From assembly GCF_000764305.2 (NCBI RefSeq), contig NW_025931444.1, forward strand, positions 62,001 to 126,000: DNA of 64,000 nucleotides, given 5' to 3'. Source of the stretch: Hyalella azteca. Taxonomy: Eukaryota; Arthropoda; Malacostraca; Amphipoda; Hyalellidae. Within the stretch, counting starts at the first letter, position 1; each line of letters starts with the position of its first letter. Made by a program: the position numbers and the translations under genes. Under the pieces are notes generated by a model. The model saw nothing but the letters and a program-made list of their open reading frames with translations. It was not told the origin of the DNA and did not search any database. Shown in pieces: positions 32,901-46,274 of the stretch.

Positions 32901-35900
32901 TCAATCGTCTAGCAGTTGAAGACCTCAAATTAATTCGCGAGAAACTATCCTGAAGAAATTACCAACTACCTATTTTATTTTGAAAAGTTCAAAGCGTGAT
33001 GCTAGCTTAATGATTACTGCTCAAGCATGAGGTTAAGAGGCGTTGGTAGTGAATAACCACCGAGGAGGACGTTCTATATATGCCCATAAGCAGAGAACAA
33101 AGACTGAATTAGGTTTCAACGGAGAACATAGCACATGCAAGCCGGGGCGAAGGAGTCGCGCACGACAGGGACGGGGCGGGCAAAAAGCCCCAGCCCCTGG
33201 GAGTGCAAACAAAGAACAGCTGCCGGTGAGGGACTTCCATCCGGCAGGTGGCCGAAGCCGGTTGGGGTTGGTTAACGTCTGCGGACAGATGGGCGGCGGT
33301 CACACAACCGAGACAAGGGATGTAGCGAGACTAGTTCCCAAATCCCCGCATTATGAATTTCCTTTTGACTAATTTTCTTCCTGTCGCGAGACGCTACTTG
33401 CAAATAACCCAACTTCTCGCCATAAAATGAACACGATACAATGTTCAATAGTTTAATAACTTTTAGCATGTCAACAAAATTTTTAGACCTCTCGAAAGTT
33501 GACATTCGCGCTGTCTGATGACTTTTAAAAACGCCGTCCGCGTGGTTCATCCAACACTGAATTACGTCAACGTGTTCGTCGAGCAAAGAGAGCGGTAACT
33601 GTGACTACCGCCCACATTTCTGCCCAGGGACACGTTTGGTGGTAGGGCAGACCACCTGGTTAACTAAATACCTTCAGCAGCGAGCGCACAAAGAATCTCT
33701 AGCAGGACCATCCAAGATGGCGATCCTACGCCCGCATTAGATGAAATGCGATCATTTGGGATCATTTTTCCATGAGCATTTGGAAATCTAATTAATTTGA
33801 GTGCAACGGGTGAACAAACCCACAATTATAGGCTTCCACGTTTAGATTTCAGCCATAAGTTTGATTAGATTAAATTTACACGACTAATCAGAACCGTTAT
33901 TGTATCCATGGCAAAAAATGCTCCTCTGTTCGGTTAGCAATTTCCGCACTTCCTACCTTTTACAACTACACAGTTCACGAACGATAATCACTGCTCGACG
34001 ACATGAAACTGACAATCGTTTCTATGGTAAAACTCTGATACAGTATTTGTTTTCAATACCAGTGATATGTATCAAGATTTTTTCTGAGATTTATAGTAAT
34101 AAACATACCAGTAAGTTCGTCTCGTGGAGACAGAACGCAACCCAATAGCCAACCCATGCAAGAAGGCCATGTGTTGAATGCAACGCACATCACAGGAAGA
34201 ATTTCGGTGTGATAATATATTGACTTGGGCGAGAGATAAGACATTCGGAAACAACGCAACGACTTATGACTAACCAACTAAATTTAGAGCCATTTGGCGG
34301 GAGACTAATACCGTTGCAATCATTGCCGCTGTAATTTCTCAATACAGCGTTATTGCCTCTCGAGGATGATATGTAGCTGAATGATGGCAGAGCATTATCT
34401 CAGACAGTAATAGCTATATACATCGAGTATTATATCATTCAACGGTGAAACTACTGTAGCTGTAGAGCCCTTGTATAAATTGCGTCATTGGTCTTATAAC
34501 TAGCCCTTAAATCAAAATAGATATTCGATTGTAGAAATCATGCCCATTGCTAAATTTGTTCTTGCAACTAAACAAATGGGAAATTGAAATTCCAACAATG
34601 TTATGTCAGATAAAGAACGAAACACTTCAGTACGACATTTTATAAATACGCTTGTAGCTACTTTGCTAGACCTAGAGCAGCTGAATAGTATCACAGGGCT
34701 AAATCAAAGTTCGACCAGAAAGTGGTCAAGCACAAAGATTCAGGTACGACGGGTGATGCAGATCAAGACGGAAAGCGGGGAGCAACAGCAACGAGTCGTA
34801 GGGAAGTAGGTTAGCTGATGACCTTGCAACGCCAATGCAACTGCACTCTCACTTTTGCACGGCCCTCCAAGCCAGTCCCTGCCGTCCTACGTTCCCGTCC
34901 AAGCAGCACCACCTCCACGACCATAAACGGTCAAAGTTGAGCGTGAAAATCTGCGCATTTCAGCCAGTAACATGGCGTGAGGTGTACGAAGAAACTAGCT
35001 CAGGCATTTGTGTATGTAAAGCTAATCAATGTTTTCCTACGATGCGTGGTTTGATATTACAACTTTACAAGGCATTCATTTCCCTAGCAATATAACCGTA
35101 CGAGCAGTGCTGCAATTCCTGCTCATTTCTCAAAACATATAGAATTATATTTCAAATTTCTAAACAGGTTTTCAAATTATATAGAAAAAATTTCAATCTA
35201 GAAAGTTAGAAATGGTATAAGGTTCTCTACCCATGCAAAAAATAAAAGACTGCGGTAGCCAAAAAAATACAAATTTTATCATAATCAATCAGAATAGGTA
35301 ATGGTACGAAGACAACTAGGTATAAATGTAATGTCATCAGTCATGTCACTCCATGTGCCTCAATCGACGAGACAACTTAGCCAGCAGGATCGGCAAAACT
35401 AAGGTACATTGAGCACCGCGCGAGTTAAAAATTGCATTATAACAGCAGAGCAATACCGAAACTTCTAACACTGACCAGGCTACCTTGCAACAACGCATTT
35501 ATCCAACAGGAAGTTAAATGGTGCAGAATAAATTCAAAAGGCTTCAAGAACCGGCACACAATATTCCAACTCGCTCAGCAAATTCATCAGCCTGCTGATG
35601 TTCGCCAGTTGCCACTTCCAACAGAAGAAACCTCAAACCGGTCACACCGAGGGCACTGATTCTAATACCTAACCAGAATAGTACTATTCCACATACCGCG
35701 AACAATATGTACACAACATGTTTATTCAAAAGCCCCGTGAACTAGCAAGCACAGCACAGCTGCAGCATAAGCCCTGGTAGACTGAGAACTCGCAGCGGAA
35801 ACAGGCGCCTAGCGTAGCATCTAACATAGCTAGCTATAAACATCAAGAAGCGACCGACTCTACAGTGACAATATTCAATATTAGACCAAGTAATTTACTA

Positions 35901-36054
35901 CAGCGTTATTTTTTACGAATGAACAGCAATTCGCTCGCATATACATAGGTATTAGTTTCATTCCGGGCCTCAGTTATGTTCATCGCTTTAGAGTTTAGTA
36001 TAGGTAAAGTTGACTATTCGAAAACTTATCATTCAACAGGTCTCGAAGACTTAC
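26926..36054. other. Long non-coding stretch, probably brat intron or intergenic
   Basis: AT-rich DNA with scattered GC-rich patches at about 27270-27480, 28730-28860, 32090-32250 and 33120-33310. None contains a recognisable protein. The 86-codon ORF at 30536-30796 and others are unsupported. No tandem array was noticed. Confidence 0.4.
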
Positions 36055-36290
36055 CGGCAGAAGCTGGTTCGGAGCAACCTTTGATGTTACAGCTAAAGCC
36101 ACGATTAACAACGTCTAAAGTAGCACTTTGTGTATAAAAAATTGTGTAACAATGAGATCCACTACGAGCTAACCTCCGCAGTGAATCTACTTAAGAACAG
36201 ACGCGCCTTCCTTCGAGCACAGAATCGAACATACTAACTTGGAATCTGCCGACGAGTCACACCAAATTCGGTGGGCGGGGCTTCTCTCAA
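36055..36290 (-). promoter_or_regulatory. Candidate brat leader exon with GC box
   Basis: On the minus strand a perfect donor CTTCTGCCG|GTAAGT sits with its last exon base at 36055. About 220 bp upstream, on that strand, is a GC-box-like GGGCGGGGC (plus-strand 36273-36281). A short leader exon with its own promoter would look like this, but the initiation site is not visible. Confidence 0.2.
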
Positions 36291-39200
36291 ACACAGCATC
36301 GTGGTTGAATAACATGTAATGAAAAATTAGATCGTGATGAGTAGTAATATGCACAGCATGAGTTTCAATATAAATTTCATTATTTACGGAGTTTTTATAA
36401 CTAATTCAAAGGAATAACAAGCCAAGTTTGGGAATTTGATCTCAAAACAAAGAGCAGTGTCCATGTTGTCATACTGACGCCACCGAAACAAGAGCACGCG
36501 CGGCAAATCTCTTTGTCCTCACCTCAATGTTATTTAAATGCTTAATTCATGCGTTTATGGTTAAAATGACTTATTTTGTTATTAAAATGAAAGTATATAT
36601 CTGTTTGAAAATTCAGTCGAACAATGCATTATGTTTTATTGGCATTGCTTCGTCACTTCATCTGCATGCTTTCTGCGTCTGTGGACGTGATTATCCAGAC
36701 GCAACAGTCGGTAACGTCTCGGTCTCAAAACATTGAAGAAGATCTATTGATACTTTTTTCAAAATGCATTGTAAATTTGTCGCGTTTTAATGCCAAGAAA
36801 TTTCAAAAACATTTTTATTTTCAATCATCTTAAAATCTAACACAAATTCGACTTTTAATGACTATTTTGATCGATTGAGTCGTACATAATGATCAAATAA
36901 TACTCGTTTCAAAATTTCCTAAATTAAGCGAAATTAAACACTAAAACGGAATTAATCACCGGCACAGTAAATATTGAACGCGGTAGCAGAGGAGACCCTT
37001 TTTTCATGTTTGGTAAACTGTGAGGCTGAAGATGTTGTTGTTCAAGATTCGTTGATATCGATTTACCCAATCTGAAAAAGGGCGGGAAACTGAACAATAT
37101 GAAAAAGCGAGTGTGTTTAGTGAATGTTTAGTGTTCAATTTCACAATGACTCAGAAAATGCATACGTTGCCTATTTTTGCTCTAAATAGTTATAAATTCA
37201 TGCATTTGTTAGAAAATTCGTACTGGTTATCTTATTCAGAGTAGAATTACATATGTGCACGCCGGAAGAGACGTGAACGCACACATCGAAGTGAGACGCA
37301 GTACTGAGAAGGTATCTGTGCCAAAATGATTCGTTTTTTCACCTTGGTTCGTCCCTCAGAAGTCCTGCGAAGCGACCGTGTGAATCATCCTAACCGGAAT
37401 CGATCGAGATTCTGAGCACAACACGGGAACAACATTTCTCGCGAAGAATCGCCGTGCGGCAATTGAAGGTACGCCTAAAACCATTACAGGCAAAAAATAG
37501 TTAAATTTGAATCTATCCAGGAAAATCTCGTCACTAATATTCCATCCTAATAAAGCTAGCAAGTTACTGTTCAACCGAAACAATGGGAAAATAATTGAAT
37601 CGACGTGTTATGTTTTCAAGTTTTAATGAGTAATTAAATAGCTATTTTTTGCGTCTTATCATCTCGAACATCATTATTATGAATATAGCAGGTCACAAAG
37701 AAATTTGATCGAATGGTGTCTTGACATCTTGACGCCCTCATGTGATGAAACAAATGCCATTGCCTCACCGAACGACATAAGGTTGAATGTTCGAGACCTT
37801 TCACCGTCAATATTGTGGGAAAGGCCTGCTAGTATCGCTCGACATATAATTTATCGAGTGCTTAATACGATTGAGAGCTGTTATAGTTGTTAGCCAATAG
37901 TGAAAGAAAATTGCATGTGGACTTTAAATCACTTATTAATACCTATAAAGCTCAATCAGAGGCAAATTCTTCCTTGGATAACAAATCTTATCCGAACGAT
38001 GCGATTCAAGTCTTATTATGCAAAGGGAAACTGTACATTAAGTTCAAATTCATCGAAGAATTATTCATTTTGCCCTGGGCTTCGGACTATCCACTAAGTT
38101 CGTTCGACAAGCATGGGAGTAACTTGAAGCTATCGAACGTTCAGCGTCAGAGTTGACCATTGCGAAATTCGATTGACAACCATGATTATTTTCAAGTATA
38201 GATATCAGAAAATCTAAAAGATTGTCAATGATAAAGATTTTATGATACGTTTTGATGGGTCCATTGGTACATGGCGCGGTGGTAGATATCGGCGTACTGA
38301 TAAAAGCTTAGTGCAAATCCTGTTTCTGTGAAATTTGTTGTTATCTTGGGAGCTAACGAACCCAGGCTTAAATTTTGATATTCTTTACTGACGCAATAAC
38401 TGTTGCCTGCGACTGAACGCAGCAATGACTCATTCCAACCACTCTTTAGGTACTTAATCTTTACATAAATGCACACAAACACTAATCATTACTTTACTCA
38501 TTACACTAATACACAACAACAATTCATTGCCTTACTCTTTGTACAAATTCACACATACAACATTGATTAATTCACTCTTCACACACAAATAAACTCGTTA
38601 CTGTAATTACCATATAAATGCACACCTACATTACTAATAAATTTCCGTCACACATATGCGCAAACTCACGCTACTGGTTACGTTTTCTACTATAAAAAAT
38701 TCCTACACAATATTTTTGAAGCAATTGAAACTCATGCTACCATGTGTTTTAATGACAATAAGGAAGATTCACTCAACTCGATAGTTCAATTTTTATGCAA
38801 ATGTATATTCATTCTATTAATTGTTCATCGGCTTTAACCATGTTAAATACTCATCATTCAATACTTCGCGATCTCTAAATTATTGTTACTTATTATCTAT
38901 TACAATTGTTATTATGACATATTTGACCAAATGTTTTATATTTGTTTTATCTATAGCTATGGCCACGTATAAACAAATTATGTAATGCGTGACTCAGCAA
39001 GATCGCAACCATCGCCCGATTATGAAGCTGATATGAGAAGCCTCTGCATTCCAATACGTAAACTTCCTCAACAGTTGCACCACACAAGCACGGCAACATA
39101 ACATAACAAATATTATTTTATTTTTCTTAAACTAAATTGTTACTCTAGCTATGGTCATCACACGTACTGAATTACTTAGCAAGTATTCTTCACATTCGGT

Positions 39201-41310
39201 GTGTGATCACCGGGGCACGGAAATGTATAAGTCGCTGTTGTTTATTGATAATGTTATCATTATTGTAGAATTGTTTTAATAATTATAATATATTAATTTG
39301 CCCTAAATCTACGTTATATAAGGAGACCCGAGTCCAGTTCTTGAGACGATTACACAGGCATGACCAGTTATACCAGGTTTCCTCTATCTACACTCATATC
39401 AATGAACGGGTCAAATAGTGACACATTTACATTCAGTGCGATCTGGGAGCGGGCGTAGCACTGATACGCGTTTGTCGTGCCAATCTAGATCAGGTTGACC
39501 CACAAAGGTAAAAAGTACATAGCTTTTTAGACAATTTCTCACTCATTGCTCTGAGTGTACGTACACTCTCGGCCAGCGTTCCGCCGGCCTGACGCTGCGC
39601 TATTCCAATGTCGATCCAATGCCGTTTTCCGCATTCCGGTTTCCGGAATGCCTGAGAACTCTGGCATGTCCAAATCAGTGTACTCTATTCTTGTGTGTAC
39701 TTGTACATAGTTTACATGTGAATCGAAACATAATATAGCTGTATATGTACTCATGTGAGAGTCAGGCAATCTCATATTGTATACCGTATTAACAACTTAC
39801 ACGAGACTCGAAACTATATTTTGATTACGACGAACATACACTCAATAAGTTCGCTCCACAGAATTCCTTCGAAATGTTTTTCTCACGATTGAATAACGTC
39901 AGTGGTACCGAAACATTATGAATTTCTTCTTATGGTGAGGAGACACGGTTGCCGGCAGTCGATTTGTGCACGAGTTGTGTGCTGGGTTTGTCCCTTCAGG
40001 GTTCATGAAATAAATATTGAGGTTGATGCAGATCAATATTTTATGATGCAGACAGTGTTCATATATCTAACATTTAAATACTTATATACAATATTTAATT
40101 TGATTACGCAGATATCAATATCATTAAGTCTTGATCATCAAATTATCATGATTATCATTTAGTCTCGTTTTGGAGCAATAAACTATTACAAGGTGTCGCA
40201 CCATCGTCACCGAACAGAAGCAGTTACAGAGATGCCGAGGGAGCTTTTCACTTATCATTTAAATAATGCTGATCGATGTCCCTCTTTATGGCCAGGATCG
40301 TTACACTGATACGGTCAAGATTATTTCAACAATGTATGTGTTGTATGGTCAACAATAAACGTGATAATTTTGTTATAGTTTCTTGGAGCGTGGAAAGGGA
40401 AGCGTGGAAAAGGGGGGAAGGCCTGGCTGACTGATCCTGTGCTGAATACCATTAAAAAATTCATAATTCCTTCGTTGAGATTTTTATACCGCCAGTAATG
40501 CATTTTGATGCGGAGCATATGAGTTCACCATACAATACTTCATTATATCTCAACAATTATCTTCCCCCACACCAAATAATATGTTCTAAAAACTGCATTA
40601 AAAGGACACCAACTAATACATAAACAGCAAATCCATTAAGGTATGAGGATAAGTGTCGGGGAAATTTGCACTCAGTAACTCAAAAGATTAAGGATTTTTG
40701 ACTAAAAGAAGAAGTGCTAATTGCAGACTCGAAAAAGATTCGACATTCGGCTCTTTTCTCATTGTCGTTTATTCGTCGCGGTTGAGTTCACTGCACTGCG
40801 TTTGTGATAAGCCTGGCCACTTTCGACCGCCAGGGCGGTCATTATACATACATAAGCAGGCGCCCCTCCATCATTCCCAAGCACCTCTCACCCGTGAGCT
40901 GCACATGCCGGATGTTCATCCATTCATATTCAGTATTATTCCCTGCATAGGGAGTCCATGCATCGTCTCAGCGCTCCACGGGAAGCTTTTTTGAAGAAAA
41001 TAGCTCATTTTCGAGTGCAAATTTTGAAAAAAATTCACTTTGACCGATCAAGATTCAACCCATTTTTGAGCAGAGGGATTCCCACATAAAATATTTTCTA
41101 ATTTAACTCAGCGAATGCCAAGATCTACATTCAGAATGCATGGATGTCTTAATTTATATCGAATGTGTGGCTCAAACGAGAAAAAAATACAGCTAGATAA
41201 CACAAAGCATTGAGAGCACGTACAGAATTTACATACGTCAATACTTGCTTTGTTGTTTCTATGACTTGTTTTGCTTAACCTCAAATTTTAATGATAACAA
41301 CTCCTCAACA
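36291..41310. other. AT-rich non-coding stretch
   Basis: No supported gene. A degenerate CA/TA-rich stretch lies at about 38470-38660 (words such as ACACACAAAT and TTACTCATTACAC). A diverged dispersed repeat lies at 39409-39550 (listed separately). Short ORFs are random-looking. Confidence 0.4.
39409..39550. repeat. Dispersed repeat, diverged copy A
   Basis: It shares ordered words with 50244-50400: GTGACACATTTACA / GTGACACACTTCCTTACCTACA, then GCACTGATACGC / GCACTGATGCGC, then TGATCAGGACGACCCAC against AGATCAGGTTGACCCAC, then AAAGTACATAGCT / AAAGTGCATCGCT. This looks like an old mobile-element family; no coding part is seen. Confidence 0.5.
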
Positions 41311-41420
41311 AAATTGAGCTAATCCGACCGAAAGATACATGCAAATATACATCAAATTGAGCTAATCTGACCCAAATATACAAATTGAGCTAATCCTACC
41401 AAAAAATACATGCAAAAACA
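41311..41420. repeat. Irregular short tandem repeat around AAATTGAGCTAATC
   Basis: AAATTGAGCTAATC(C/T) occurs at 41311, 41354 and 41382, each followed by a similar GACC(A)AAA-type tail. There are three degenerate units of 28-43 bp. Confidence 0.65.
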
Positions 41421-41524
41421 AAAAGACTCAAGGATGCAAACCGTAACATCGTCCAACCATATGCGTAATAAATCCATAAACCATTTCGCACCAAATAGGA
41501 CTGTAGTAGCTTTGAAGCAGTCAT

Positions 41525-42085
41525 ACCCTAACTTAACTGAACTAAAATATCCTACAATAATATTTCGTTAACGATGAATTTTTTAAATCTTTCACCAGAG
41601 ATTGTAATTCTTATCCTATTTATTCAGACTGAATTATTTTTTTAATTCATAAGTAAATATCATCACTTTACTCCTAAATTAAAAAATATATAGTGAATTG
41701 CATATCAAATGCCCCTAACGCAACTGAACTAAAAGATCCTACAATAATATTTCGTTAATGATGAATTTTTTAAATCTTTCACCAAAGATTGTAATTCTTA
41801 TCCTATTTATTCAGAATGAATTATTTATTTAATTCATAAATAAATATCATCACTTTACTCCTAAATTAAAAAATATATAGTCAATTGCATATCAAATGCC
41901 CCTAACGCAACTGAACTAAAAGATCCAACAATAATATTTCGTTAATGATGAATTTTTTAAATCTTTCACCAGAGATTGTAATTCTTATCCTATTTATTCA
42001 GAATGAATTATTTTTTTAATTCATAAGTAAATATCATCACTTTACTCCTAAATTAAAAAATATATAGTGAATTGCATATCAAATG
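41525..42085. repeat. Tandem repeat, 187-bp unit x 3
   Basis: Units start CCCTAAC(T/G)(T/C)AACTGAACTAAAA at about 41525, 41713 and 41900. They continue through TTCGTTAATGATGAATTTTT to AATTGCATATCAAATGC. Divergence is low (a few substitutions per unit). Very AT-rich. Confidence 0.9.
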
Positions 42086-43866
42086 CATAGGACTAAAAAT
42101 TATCAGAGAAGTGATACAACAAATCTTCGCTCTATACGCACAGAAATGGTTCAAAGGCTTTCTCGACATGTATCAATATCATTGGAGCTTCTTAGAATGT
42201 CATTTAATAATTGCTAGTCTTTAGTAGATTAGGAAAATTTTTGAGGACATCTTCAGTGTTTGTTGAGAAACTCATCAAGGAACTAAATTTTATAACTTCG
42301 TGGAATTTGACATTAAATTTCAATGGGAATTAGGCTCATAACAAGCGTGAGTTACCTGAGATGTCTCAGCTTACCAGCCCTAATGTAGTACTAATGAAGG
42401 CTCTCATTACTTAACCCATGTCGTCCCTTTATAGCTTCATCGTAACCCTCCCGGCTGCGCCTGTCTCTATAAAATACTTCTTTTCATAACACGAGCTGGG
42501 CCAGTAATATATTAAATTTTGAAAAAGCCCTCGGCGGATCGTAAGAAGCAAAGTATTAATCATGGAAACCTGATGTCATTTTGCATGCATTTCGTGCCAT
42601 GTTTGCAGAGGCAAGAGCTACGTCGACCGGCAGGTTCAAACATTTCACTCACAATGCACAACACAATTTACACAATATGTTTATATTTTCCAGGATTATG
42701 TTCATGTTATCCTTCTATGCAAAAAATTGAATCTTTCGTCTTTAAAATGTGATGTTTCATGCGAAAAATTTTGTTCGTAATTTAAGCTGGGCTTTCATTC
42801 AAGTCGTCCTAAAACGTAGAAAAATTATTAACTTTTTTAATACTCAATGTTTTTTGTAACATTTGAAAAAATGTATGCTATCAGCATTGAAAAGCACTCG
42901 ATAGAGCGAGTTTGTATTGATCAACATAGTCAGACATGCGAGTCTAGAATCTAGATGTTAATTTTAAGGGGGTCAGCGCTTTCGATGTCAAGGATCATAC
43001 AGAACTCTGTCCTGTGTGTCAACAAGGAACTTGCAGAGGTACAGTTTACCAAACTGAAAATTAAGCCCAAGTGTTTAGCAGTGAACCGATAGACATTCAT
43101 CAGCTTTGTGGACAGCGCCACTTAACAGCAACAATTTTGCAAATGACGTCAGAAATGTCAGCTTCTGGCATGGTGATTCATAAACATGATTCACAAAACA
43201 CGAATGTGCATCTCAATAATGAGCACGCGACCTAATATTCTTTGTTCTGCTGTCATATTAAGAGCCATGAATTGTTCAAGGAGAGAATAACTTGAATTTT
43301 AAAAACGGGATCTACGTACGAAATCTTAGCCTCCTTTACGTAGCCTCTGATTAGCGTACGCGATAAATAATATAAATAACGAAGAACGACGAGCTCCAGT
43401 TACACCAAACTTAAAAAAAATATTTTGTAACTATAAGTTTCTTATCACGGTTCCATAGCTCAGGAAACGTACTTCTGTGACTAGGTGAATTGAGGTACCG
43501 AACATTATTCCATCAAATGTTATATATTCGAATACAATTAAAATGAAACAAATGAGAGGCTGGATGCATGAGTCATAATCTAAAAAGTACAACTCCCTTA
43601 GAAGAGTCGGAACAAAAACGTTCCACAATTTTCAATTCGCACTGAGGGGAAGCTAACAGTTTAGCTGCATCATAGCGCGCTGCATATGCGAGTGAGCTGA
43701 ATAAATCGCCGCAGATTTTCAGCCAATATCAGGCGACAAATTTCTGAAGATGAGACAAACAATGGAAGAGCTCATTTGTGTTGAAAATTTTTATACTTAG
43801 ATAACCCAATTGTCGAGGAATATTTATTCTAGTGTTTGCTGCAACTGACGGGAAATTAAAAGGGAG
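42086..43866. other. AT-rich non-coding stretch
   Basis: No gene, RNA or repeat array that I can support. ORFs at 42519-42752 and 43431-43628 lack family features. Confidence 0.4.
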
Positions 43867-44249
43867 TTTTTCTATTTCGTCAAAGCCTTTGCAGAATACC
43901 AGTCGCAGTAAGCCTTGATCTATTGTTCTCGTGGTATGGATTTGATGCAATAAAAAATATGCAATTTTATGCGTTCGCAGTTGCTCATTTCATCACTTAT
44001 GCGCATGGCAGATCAGGTGCAGCGTGAATTGAGTTTTTATTTGTCAAATGTGAGGTTTTTCTATTTCGTCAAAGCCTTTGCAGAATACCAGTCGCAGTAA
44101 GCCTTGATCTATTGTTCTCGTGGTATGGATTTGATGCAATAAAAAATATATATGCAATTTTATGCGTTCGCAGTTGCTCATTTCATCACTTATGCGCATG
44201 GCAGATCAGGTGCAGCGTGAATTGAGTTTTTATTTGTCAAATGTGAGGG
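43867..44249. repeat. Near-perfect tandem duplication, about 190-bp unit x 2
   Basis: TTTTTCTATTTCGTCAAAGC starts at 43867 and 44056, and both copies end TTGTCAAATGTGAGG. The only clear difference is extra TA in the AAAAAATATATATGC part of copy 2. This is either very recent or an assembly artefact. Confidence 0.92.
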
Positions 44250-45962
44250 ACTTCTAATTGCTCAAGCACCTGCCTGCACGCAGACGATATTAATCTGATA
44301 AATTAATTAAAAATTGAACTTGGTTTCATGAACGCGAAGAACTGTCCTTGACATATGAATTATATTTTGTCTTAGGCTAAATAGTGCACACACAAATTTT
44401 CATTTCATTTTGTCATCAACTAAGAAACGTAACAAATGTGTTACGCCTGAAATAAAGCCTGAATTAATAGGGAAAGAAGTTCTTATTCCAATTGTAATGC
44501 TCAGAGACAATTTTCAGGAAATTTTCTCTTTCATCAACTTTCTATATGAAAAGTAATCGAAGAGCTTGAGAAAATTAAGTATATGTAAGTGGTAGACTAT
44601 TAGTAGTCTTTATCCGCTGTAGCCAAGATGTTCGAGGACTTTTTAAGTGGTTGCTACGCTTTGCAATTTTCCATGTCTTCATGTAGCCCCTAGCAGTTTA
44701 CATGTCATCATGGACATAAAAATAAATGTATTAAAACGAATAATAAAATTCGCTCACATGAAGATAATTACGGAACCAGATACGCTATGCATGCATGCAC
44801 TTACAATTCTAACGACCGTTTTCTAATTAATCTTACAATAATTTCAGGACAAATTCTGCTTCATGCATCATAGACTTTATGAGCAACCATCAATGTTTCT
44901 ATAACTTTATTCACGAAGAAATTAGTTAGAGAGAAATTTGTCCTTTGAACATGTTATCCTAGGTTTTAATGCGCCAGGTTCCATAAACCGTCTTAGTGTA
45001 AGGATGTAACAACAATTAGGGAATCCTGCAGCGATGTCGTATAAGCACTTATGATCTTAACTCATTTAAAACTAGTCGCCACATATACGTGACGACTGGA
45101 CCGAGGGTATGGTGAACCGAGGGTATGGTGAACCGAGGGTATGATTAAGCTAAGGCGAGCGTACGGATAACTTTCTCGTGTATTTTGTTTCATAATTGCT
45201 GTTTGCTTACAATCGTAATGTGGATTTTCCATTGTAAAGATTAATTATTATACCCGCTAACTGCTCTATTGATATCCCCTGTTCTTTATTCATTTAAAAA
45301 AAATGAAGTTGCTAACTGGATTGCCTGTGAAATATTTCTAGTTAGAGACAGAGCACAATATCCTATCCAACGTATTCGTTGATAATACACGTATCTATAT
45401 CGTTCATAAGAAAACATATTGCATTTATGAATATGGGTGTAGCAAGAAACGCTTTTGTTTGCGGCATTCCAGTCCAGCTTTAAGGATCCAGCCGAGCAGT
45501 TCCCAGTGAAATTCCTAGGAATTGTGCCGCGTCAGCAGTTCCGGTTTGCCGGATAAGTAGGCAGATTCCCAGGCAGATTTAAAGCTCGATGATATTCTTA
45601 AGTTGAAGGCATTCTCGCTGCATTGATTTTCAAACTCTGATTCCGACGGGAACACGAAAACTAGCTTGGCAGTTTTATTCCATTACATTGAAGCGATGAG
45701 ATATACATATCTTCGGCTGTAAAACAGTTTCAGAAATAGGAACGAATGTACATATCATCTCAGAGAAACGCTTCCCGAAGAATATATATTACATTCATTC
45801 GGATTGACATTGAAATCATTTATATGGGTTTGTTGATAAATAAAAAATTCTGTTGATATATGAGGCTTCGATCATGCTGCATGACGATCAGTCAATCCTT
45901 GATGGAGATGGGCCGTAAAAAGTTAAAATATTTACCGCTACTGATGGCCTTAGTGTAATTCC
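44250..45962. other. AT-rich non-coding stretch with a 16-bp mini-array
   Basis: Mostly unremarkable. At 45100-45143 the unit ACCGAGGGTATGGTGA is repeated 2.8 times. Nothing else is supported. Confidence 0.5.
45100..45143. repeat. Short tandem repeat, 16-bp unit x 2.8
   Basis: ACCGAGGGTATGGTGA at 45100-45115 and 45116-45131, then a partial unit to 45143 (ACCGAGGGTATG). Confidence 0.9.
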
Positions 45963-46274
45963 AGCGGTTTTAAAATGTACAGTTCCACATACGACAGCAA
46001 TAAAAATCCTCCCAGCGGTTGTAAAATATACGGTTCAAACATACGGCAGCAATAACAATCCTCCCAGCAGCTGTAAAATATACGGTTCAAACATACGGTA
46101 GCAATAACAATCCTCCCAGCGGTTGTAAAACTTACACTTCCAACATACGACAGCAATAACAATCCTCCCAGCAGTTGTAAAACTTATGAGTCCAACATAC
46201 GAAAGCAATTACAATCCTGCCAGCGGTTATAGAACGTACAGTTCTAACATACGACAGTAATAACAATTTCACCA
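45963..46274. repeat. Tandem repeat, 52-bp unit x 6
   Basis: Units begin GCGGTTGTAAAA (or GCAG variant), continue through TTCAAACATACG and AGCAATAACAATCC, and end CTCCCA. The spacing is 52 bp. Related degenerate words (AACATACGGTAG, TTTTAACGAC) recur out to about 46800, so an older array may have extended further. Confidence 0.88.
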
